From contig NC_051106.1 of NCBI RefSeq assembly GCF_901709675.1, positions 8,132,001 to 8,196,000 on the forward strand: a stretch of DNA of 64,000 nucleotides, read 5' to 3'. Origin of the DNA: Syngnathus acus (Eukaryota > Chordata > Actinopteri > Syngnathiformes > Syngnathidae). Shown one piece after another: positions 56,665 through 64,000 of this stretch. Both the position numbers and the translations under genes were made by a program. The notes under the pieces are model-generated. The model did no database searches. It saw nothing but the letters and a program-made list of their open reading frames with translations, and was not told the origin of the DNA. Position 1 is the first letter of the stretch, and each line of letters starts with the position of its first letter.

Positions 56665-59600
56665 CTATGTTTTGAGCTTCTTCTCTGAGGAGCCGCACTC
56701 ACCCTCTTCTGATCCCGCATGAGTCCGCTTCTGCGTGGCGACTTTGAGCCTTTCTCCCGTCCTCGTGTCCGCCGCCTCCGCCACGCCGGCCTCGCGCTCC
56801 GGCTGTCCGGCAGCGGCGTCTCGGTGGCGCCCGTTCGTTTCCGCCTCTCCGTCTCCATCGTCCGAGATGGCCTCAGTCCTGCCGTGACGCCCCGCCGCCG
56901 GCTCGCTCGCGTCCTCCCGAGTCTCGGGCGACATCACCGGGCTGCCGCACACCAAATCCGACAGGCTCAGGCGGCGTTTCCCGCCGTCTCGTTCCGACGC
57001 CTCCTCCTCCGAGGACGTCAAGTCGTGGATGGAGATGGACGGGTAGCTGCACGAGTCGATGGCGGAGAACAAGGCTTGGCCGGCGGGGTCGGTCAGCTCG
57101 CCGGCGCGCGAGGCCACGCGCATGCGTTGCCGCCTGGCTACGTTGCGCCGCCGCACGGCACTGCGCCGCTCGTCGTCCTCGCTGCTGGAGCTGGAGGCGC
57201 TGGCCGAGGAACTGGAGGCGCCGGCGGGCAGTGAGGGCGAGGTGGACGAGGGGATGGACAAGGTGGCGTAATCGCGCGGGCTCGGCGAGCGTGGGCGCGG
57301 CATCGGGTCCAGCCAAAACGCGCTGTCCGAATCGGAGTCGTCGTTTGTCAAAAAAACTGATGGCGGCCTGCTGCTCTGTCTCCTGGAGCGCTCCTCGTCG
57401 TCCCCTCCCGAGCTGGAATTATCAGAGTCCTCCGCTCCGACTTCAGCCTCGTCCACGCCCGTGGCGGCGGCCGCCGCTGCCGTCGCCGCTCGGGTGGGGC
57501 GACGGCCGCGAGCGTGCAGCTGCATGATGGCGTCCTCGCTCAGGTCCGAGTCCGAATCGGAACTCCATCCCTCGAGCTCGCGGCGCACCAGCGAATCGAA
57601 AAAGGCCATCATGCGCGGGTCCTCCTGAATGGACTGGCTGACGTAGTCGTGCGACAGGCCGCTGCCGCTGTTCAGCACCAGGCTGATGTACTCCTCGTGC
57701 GTGTACAGGCTGCGGCACGTGTCCTCCACGCAGCCGTCCAGATCACCCAGGCTGTCGGGCTGCTGGTAAGGACTCCAAACCTAGATACACAAATACAACA
57801 CTTCATTTGTAAACAAAATTTATATCTAATTAATTAATATCTTTCATCTTCACTCACCTTGATGACCTTTTCCACGCCAGAGGAGCAGATCATGTACGTA
57901 TGCGGGTTGAAGCGGACCTGGTTGACGATGGAGCGGTGGCCTTTGAGGACCATGAAGGCGCCGTTCACCACGCGTCCGCCTGCACAGCGAAACGTATTAG
58001 CAGAAGTTGTCGCTTTTGCCGCAGAGAGGCGTCAACAAATAACTCACCCGTTTCGGGGTCCTTGGGGATTTTCCACATGTAGAGGTTAAAGTCATCCGAG
58101 CCGGACAGGATGTACTAAGGACACACAAACCGGGTCAGGATGTAGTACGAAGCTCACAGTGTGAATGTGGAATTTGAGCGGCTTCCTGGCGGCGTCTTAG
58201 CCGAATTCAAAGGTTGCTGCCGTGTTTTGTAAGCAGCTGAGGCTCGTGTGAAGGCCGCCAGTAAACACGTGGGCGACGTGAGGATGGAAGACTAGCGGGG
58301 ATGATTTATTTTTTCTTCTTCATTTGTCTTCCCGTGAACACAACAGAGTCAAGATGCCACTTTTCTGACAAATCTCTTCAATTGACCTCCGCTTCTGACT
58401 CTTTGCGTATCAGGCGTGGAGTCTTCCGCCGCCTCTGATCAATGTTTTATTATTTTCCCGGTGAAACATTGGCCTTGTCTCTACGTGGGTGTTTTTTTTC
58501 TTTTTTTTCTGTGTTGTCACCGCGGAGAGAAGCTCTGCGGTGTGTTATGGCGTCCCGTCCCGTGAGACACGTAAAAAAAGAGTGACTTTTTTCTTTAAAC
58601 CCTCAAAACAAAATGTCTGCATACAAAGGAGAAGTACAAACAGACTAATCGATCTTGCGAAAAAGTCACTCGTCTTCAACTCGGCGGCGGCGCCTTCGTG
58701 GTGCGTGATTTGAAACGAGATCCGAGAGCGGCGGCGCCCCACCTGATCGCGGTCTCCGGCAAAGCAGCAGCTTTTCATGGTGCAGTAGTTGAAGTAGCCC
58801 TGGTTGTCGAACTGAAAGCTGGGCAGGCGCGAGTGCAGCTCGTAGAGGACGGGCGGCAGGCGGCGGCGCAGCGCCAGCAGCTGCGTGCCCGTGCTGTTGA
58901 ATCGCACGCTCATGGCGCTCTGCAGCGACATGCTGCCGCCGTAGCGCAGCAGCGTGCTGAGGACGACAATTAGCAGGACGCTATTTAATGACAGAAATGC
59001 TCTTAAGCTCCTGATGGCTGTGACGTCATCACTCCATTCGCACCTTGTTGCTTGAAAACAGTCAGCTGATAACAGCTTATTAAATAGGGAGACAGTGCCA
59101 CCTAGTGGACACTTTATGAGGTACCATTGGGCACAGCAAAACTTCCAACAAAAAGTGGACACTCAAATCATGATGAACTCATCTTGAGGGATGACGTTCT
59201 CACCTGCGAGGCTTGCGGATGTCCCACAGCCCGACGCCTTCTTTGGAGTTGGCGGTGGCCAGCAGCCGAGGCTCCACCGGGTTAAACATCACGCTGTGAA
59301 AGGCCGACGAGTAATTGGCCAGGCAAAACGGTTCTGGAGATGGTAAAGAAAGGACATTCAAAATACACGTTGTGGACCAGAGCACCACGACGGATCACAC
59401 GATACCTCCGTACGGCGGCTCTCGCGTGTCCCAGATGAGGACGCGGCCGTCGTCGGACGAGCTGGCGAAGACGTTGTCGTTTACGGGGCTGACCGAGAGG
59501 CTGTACACGGCGTCGATGTGCAAGAACACGTTGAGCGTCTCCCGCCTGTGACAGCAGCGATAAACAATTATGTGTTTTCATCACGAGCTTACGGGCTAAT

Positions 59601-60823
59601 TTTTACCATTACGTACCGCTCCACGTCGTGAAGAATCACCTGCTCGTCGTTTCCTGTTCCGAAGAAAGAAAAACAGAAACGTCAGCGGTGAAGTCGAAAT
59701 GAAGGCAGAAATGAAATTCCACGGAGTAGCGTGAAAGGCGCCGCTGGGATGCGCATTACCTCCTGAGAAGACCCTCTTGTTGCTGCTATCAAAGGCGAGG
59801 CAGAAGATGTTGGACAAATGTTCTCCCTTTAGCTTGAGTGGCTTGGAGCGAGCGTGGAGGGCTTCTCCCATGTTCCACAAGAGCACCCGCCGGTCATCTC
59901 CGCCTGCAAAAAACAAATCGGTGTCGCCACAGATTTCCCAACTTCTATTTAAGTAAATGATATGAATCACTACTTCTCCTTTCCCCCCCTTTGTTAAACA
60001 CATTATCAGAACTTCAGAGTCCAAGTTTGTACTTTTTAACTTTTCCATGAGGACTCAAAACAGTTCCAGTCTGAATTTACTCGAGTATTTGTATTGTCAC
60101 TTAGAACATACACTGAGCACATCAGCCATCTCTGGAAATAGATGTAAGTCAAGTTTAGAAGTTAAGGTACAAAGGCATAAAGTTCAGGCTGCACTATTTT
60201 TCACTTCTACTTAAATAAATGAATTAAAACAATACTTGTGTTGAACCATTCTATCATCATAATAAAGCAGTCAACATGGTTACATGTCATGCCTGTCATG
60301 TTACCAAGAGGCCCACACGACTATTGTTAGCCACGTCAAAACACTATTATGCTAGCATGGCGGCATACGTGGGCGGCTACGAGAGCACTTTGGGGCGGCA
60401 TAAAGAGCTTCACCCAGCCGGGCTGACAAACACCCACCGCCCGGTTCATGTGAAGTCAATGTGTTGACGTTATAAAAGCTAAGCTAACGGGCACACGTAA
60501 GAAAGCCTAGAATGCTAGGTTGCTAGTTGTCTTAGCATGCTAAGCTAACTAGCACTACGAAGCAGCCGCTTTCCTTCGCATGCTAGCAAAGTTTGCCCGG
60601 TTGTGGGTTACCCACCGGACACCAGCCACTCGCCGCCGTTGTTGGAGAATTCGATGGCGTTGACGCAGCCAAAGTGTCCGAGCATGTCCTTCTTGTACAG
60701 GCTGGTGCAACCGGCCAACCTGCGCCGCTGGAACTCGTCCTTCATCAGCGGATGCCCCGTCAACCGGCGGCGGGACAGAAAGCCCACCGAAGAGCGCATA
60801 CCGCAGCCCTTCAGCTCTTTCAT
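56665..60823 (-). CDS. dcaf5: DDB1- and CUL4-associated factor 5 (complete, 9 exons)
   Basis: DCAF5 is a WD40 substrate receptor for CUL4-DDB1 ubiquitin ligases. Exons: 60616-60823, 59760-59903, 59617-59653, 59406-59545, 59204-59333, 58743-58956, 58048-58114, 57858-57979, 56665-57780; 2178 nt, 725 aa. WD repeats occupy about residues 45-355: FGCVNAIEFSNNGGEWLVSG, GDDRRVLLWNM, SSDDGRVLIWDTRE, NSKEGVGLWDIRKP, YILSGSDDFNLYMW. Then come HEEYISLVLNSGSGLSHDY and GWSSDSDSDLSEDAI, a Ser/acidic/Ala-rich tail, and the conserved SSEKKLKT terminus. Human DCAF5 is about 942 aa, so the disordered tail is roughly 220 residues shorter here. The exon 1 donor is best placed at TCCG|GTGGGT, which restores SGGDDRR. 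Start at 60823 (MKELKGCGMRSS) follows the family. Confidence 0.95.
59095..59108 (-). promoter_or_regulatory. CTCF-like core motif in dcaf5 intron
   Basis: The minus strand reads CCACTAGGTGGCAC, a near-perfect CTCF core, within the dcaf5 intron between exons 5 and 6. Occupancy is unknown. Confidence 0.4.
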
Positions 60824-62214
60824 GACAGCGGTGGTGGGTGACTACCAAGCTCCGTGAACACTCTTCATCTGCTGGCCAACATGTGACACCCGTAGCCCGG
60901 CGTGGTGCTCATTGTTGTGGCGGAGGCTGTGGAGATATGGCAGTCCGAGCGAAGGGTTCCCACTCCGGTCGCTGGAGTGGAGGACCCCCCTCCCCCTAGC
61001 GTCCCTCCTCCCACTTGCATCAACACCACCGTGAAGATGACAAAAAAAATACATATTTATTGGCTCGTTGTGCATTTGAACTCTTTTAAAATTGGAATAA
61101 TTTTAGCAAACATTTATTAAATTATTGTACTGTAGTAAATAATAAAAAAAATTGCCACTACAGCAAGTTTTAGTGTGTAGTAGTTTTATTACATAGAGAT
61201 TTTTGGGATGACAGTGGTTTCAACCAAAGAAAAAACAAATGTTGAAAAAAGGGCTTTACTGTATTTAGTGTTTTTTTTTTATGAGTGCACATACGTATAC
61301 AATCATGCAGTGCATCGAGTTGTCCTTAAAGCACAATCAGCACCGGGATGTTCAAACTGGTGACTTGATGAAATAAATGTAGGCACTTATCAAGAATCTG
61401 CCAACAAATACAATAAAAAGACATATGCGCCTTGTACGCCACTCAAATGTGATTTATGTCACACGACGCACTACAAAAGTAGTTGCCAACTTGCCACGAT
61501 ACAGTTTACATTTAATGATGGTATCTATGTGATGTCATCCGGTCAACACACTCAAACACACACACACACACTGCTTCAAAGTGACATCTGCGGGAGTGTC
61601 GAAGTCGCAAATGAAAAATTCTGCTTTTAACGTTGTAAAGTCGTAGCTTGCGTTGTGCTATTTGTTGCTTTAAAGGAGACATATTACGCAAATTGTTACC
61701 ATTTAAAACACTTCTCAATACTGCTGGATCTGATTTGGTTACAATAAAAACCTCCCGACTCATCAAATTGTGACATCACAGCGGCGAAATGATTTGGAAT
61801 GGCGTTATCACAGTTGGAGACAGTTTCAAAAATTGGCGGAGAATTAAAGACTTACTTGGTTGTTTAATTTTGTGTGTACAAACCATTAAAAAAAGCAATT
61901 TTCCATAATATGTCCCCTTTATGTCTAATTATATCTACTATTGCACATGTTATCTAATGTTTCCCGGCATAAAAATACTTTCAGTCTTTTCACAACTTTC
62001 TTTTTTAAATATATATACCCTTCATTCGTGTGCAGAGTGTGCTTTCAGTGCCACGGCGTCCATTTTGGATGCGAGATTAGCATTTAGCTTGAGTGTTATT
62101 CATCTAAAAAAAACAATAACAAAGCCGAGGTTGTAGCATGGATTAAAAACAAAGATACGACACAGATGACATAAAAGTTGGTTAAACGGGTTGGCACGAG
62201 GGCGAGGAGGGCGC
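60824..62214. other. dcaf5 5' flank and PACS-gene 3' UTR
   Basis: Both neighbours are on the minus strand. The left part should hold the dcaf5 promoter and 5' UTR. The right part is the 3' UTR of the PACS gene, with TTTATT hexamers (AATAAA on minus) near 61187 as a candidate end. AT-rich, with a short CA repeat at 61555-61571. Confidence 0.5.
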
Positions 62215-63503
62215 TTAGTAGGGGCCTTTGGCGTGGCCGAAGACGGCGATGGGGAAATGTTTGACGTGTGACGACCACTGCGCCGCCAGCTGGAAAAACT
62301 TGACGTCGTTCCACTCCACGCCGTCGATCGACACTGACCCACAAACAAACACAACGCGGCTCACTCAAAAGGTAAAACAATCCAAAAAAATATTATTAAA
62401 GTATACAGAATGGGACAAATAATGCATCTTCAAAATAAATTAATGCATAAAATCTTTTTGACAAGTATGATGAGTTATAAAATTATTTTTTGTTGTTTCG
62501 AGTGAATGACACGTTACCTGTCAACATGTTGTGCTGGTGCTTGGCGGTGCAGATGAGACGACTGATGCCGTCGATCACCTGACTCTTGGACTCCACCTCC
62601 TTGTCTTTGCTCTTCTTTGGTAGGAACATCACTGCAACAACACAACAAGCTCTTAACTTTTTTAATTTGTGTTTTTCTTGACTTTCTACATCTTTGTTTT
62701 TGTCTTTGCTCTTGAATTAACATGAAAAACTGAACATTTTTTGTGCTTCACCTTTCTTATTCTTCTCCTTGGTCACCACCGTCATGGACATGGCGGGCAG
62801 GGTGCCGGGCTCGGCGCCCCCCGCGGGCAGCCGGCTGACCTGCAGCGAGCGGAAATTGCACTTGAGCGTATTCTTAGCGGCGGAGATTGAGGAGGAGTCG
62901 CGCTTCTCCAAGTCTTTCTTTCTATCTGCCACCCAGTAGTCCACCTGAAGACCCATCAGCTCCGCTTGACTCCCGGGGCTGAAAGTGACATCATGCATAA
63001 ATTAAGCTAGCTGGTAATCGTGAGAAGAACTCAAAAACCGCTTCGAACACGGCCTGACCTGTACAGGCAGAAACTCGTGTTGACGGACGGCGAGGAGGGC
63101 GGGGTGGGCGACACCTCTTTGAGCGTCGGCGGCACTTGAGGCGGCGAGGCGAGTAGGAGGGAGGAGCCGGCGGGCGCCGCGTCATCCGAGTCGCCTTCAG
63201 AGGAGGAAGTCGCTTATTAAGTGAGTTTATCGACTTCACTAACAGTAACTAACTTGAAGTGCAGCTAGCAATAATCGAAAAATAATTCATGAATTACAAT
63301 AACATGGGAAAAAAACGCTTGCCTGCAGTTGCTGATGTTTGCTCAACTATTCCCACTTTAACCATCTGCAGGATTGACAAGATGACACAGAAAGGAGAAG
63401 TCAGCATCTGAATGGTCAATTCAGTGCCACATGACAAGGTGGGGGGGGGGCATTACTCACGCCAACAAACGGGATGAATTTCTGACACGAGTCCTCGTCG
63501 GGG
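62215..63503 (-). CDS. pacs2: PACS-family sorting adaptor, probably pacs2 (3' five exons, partial)
   Basis: PACS proteins are cytosolic adaptors that bind acidic clusters on cargo and control TGN, endosome and ER-mitochondria traffic. Exons in transcript order: 63461-63503, 63323-63365, 63059-63194, 62752-62978, 62518-62631, 62215-62333. The encoded C-terminal region includes [115 protein letters not shown] and [15 protein letters not shown], typical of the PACS C-terminal domain. The paralog is uncertain: pacs2 is favoured by the GDSDDAAP and LQVDYW stretches and because human PACS2 is on 14q like its neighbours here, but PACS1 is not excluded. Six exons are listed; one intron appears to use a GC donor. 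Upstream exons lie beyond the right edge. Confidence 0.8.
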
Positions 63504-64000
63504 CTGCGGTGAAAAAATAAGAATTAAAGGGCTGGATGACATTTTATGGATTTCAATCTACTGCAAGAAAGAGGCGCTAAAAGCAAAGGCAAGGCGGAGG
63601 GAACCAAAGCTATCGAAGATTACTTCAATTTCACACATGGGTCATAATATTAGGGACACCTACACCATCGAATAACACAAATGACGTAAATGTGATAAAT
63701 GAATTCAAAGAAAATCTAACGGTGCTTTAAATATTCCCGGGATTTGATTTACACGGTGTCCCTAATATTATGACCCGGTGAGCAACTTCAACATGCCGAC
63801 TGGCCGCCAATCAATGCGGAGTCACGTGACCTCCTCCAAGCAAGGCGTACGGCAAACACGAAAGGGGAAAGTGCAGCGAGCCTAAATAAAAAATAAAGCA
63901 AGAACCTCTCTACTTCTACGGCTATCACGCCATGTGCTATTTTCCCCAGCGGAAAAATAGCCAAAAGAGGAAAGATGAGGTGAGAGGTTGTTGCTCTTGC
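63504..64000 (-). other. Upstream intron of the PACS gene
   Basis: No exon is recognisable in this stretch up to the window edge. It contains a MITE at 63639-63776. Confidence 0.5.
63639..63776. mobile_element. 138-bp MITE with perfect 22-bp terminal inverted repeats
   Basis: The left end (63639-63660) starts GGGTCATAATATTAGGGACA, and the right end (63755-63776) is its exact reverse complement over 22 bases. The interior of about 94 bp has no coding capacity. A target-site duplication is not obvious, so the superfamily is unassigned. It is inside the PACS-gene intron. Confidence 0.75.

Overview
The window is vertebrate genomic DNA, almost certainly from a ray-finned fish with a compact genome. 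Nine protein-coding genes with canonical GT/AG introns can be read, most introns are only 70-1000 bp, and the proteins match vertebrate families nearly end to end. Microsatellites, homopolymers and degenerate minisatellites fill the introns, and there are no prokaryotic features. The gene set (PCNX1, MED6, TTC9, MAP3K9, SLC8A3, COX16, ACTN1, DCAF5) corresponds to human 14q24, so this is a conserved synteny block. The species cannot be fixed from the sequence alone.

Layout. 1-858: first coding exon and part of intron 1 of pcnx1 (minus; the rest lies off the left edge). 1962-3639: complete med6 (minus, 8 exons, 246 aa). 4754-6056: complete ttc9 (plus, 3 exons, 261 aa), head-to-head with med6. 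7473-12401: complete map3k9/MLK1 (minus, 11 coding exons, 974 aa), tail-to-tail with ttc9. 14986-31422: complete coding region of slc8a3/NCX3 (minus, 7 coding exons including an 18-nt microexon, 925 aa), with a likely 2-kb 3' UTR and a probable non-coding first exon near 33.8-34.3 kb. 35789-36522: complete cox16 (minus, 4 exons, 106 aa). 37457-53676: complete actn1 (minus, 21 coding exons plus two extra alternative exons, 890 aa for the 27-codon EF-hand form). 56665-60823: complete dcaf5 (minus, 9 exons, 725 aa). 62215-63503: the last five coding exons of a PACS-family gene, probably pacs2, continuing off the right edge.

The genes do not form a pathway. They are ordinary housekeeping and neuronal/muscle genes: Mediator, cytochrome c oxidase assembly, MAP kinase signalling, Na+/Ca2+ exchange, actin cross-linking, CRL4 substrate reception and membrane-protein sorting. 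The exon models were assembled by hand from splice signals. In the genes complete in the window the exon phases join and the summed coding lengths are exact multiples of three.

The most interesting content is alternative splicing architecture. actn1 carries a duplicated 86-nt exon pair in the second CH domain, which must be used mutually exclusively to keep frame. It also carries the two EF-hand exons (27 and 22 codons), flanked by a UG-rich tract and a short pyrimidine-rich intron. slc8a3 has an 18-nt microexon with a UGCAUG plus UG-repeat cluster downstream. Other points are a probable GC-AG intron in the PACS gene, a 138-bp MITE with perfect 22-bp terminal inverted repeats, several strong CTCF-like cores, and CRE/CCAAT/ETS motifs at promoters. 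I found no evidence of a wholly new system, CRISPR, or rRNA/tRNA genes.
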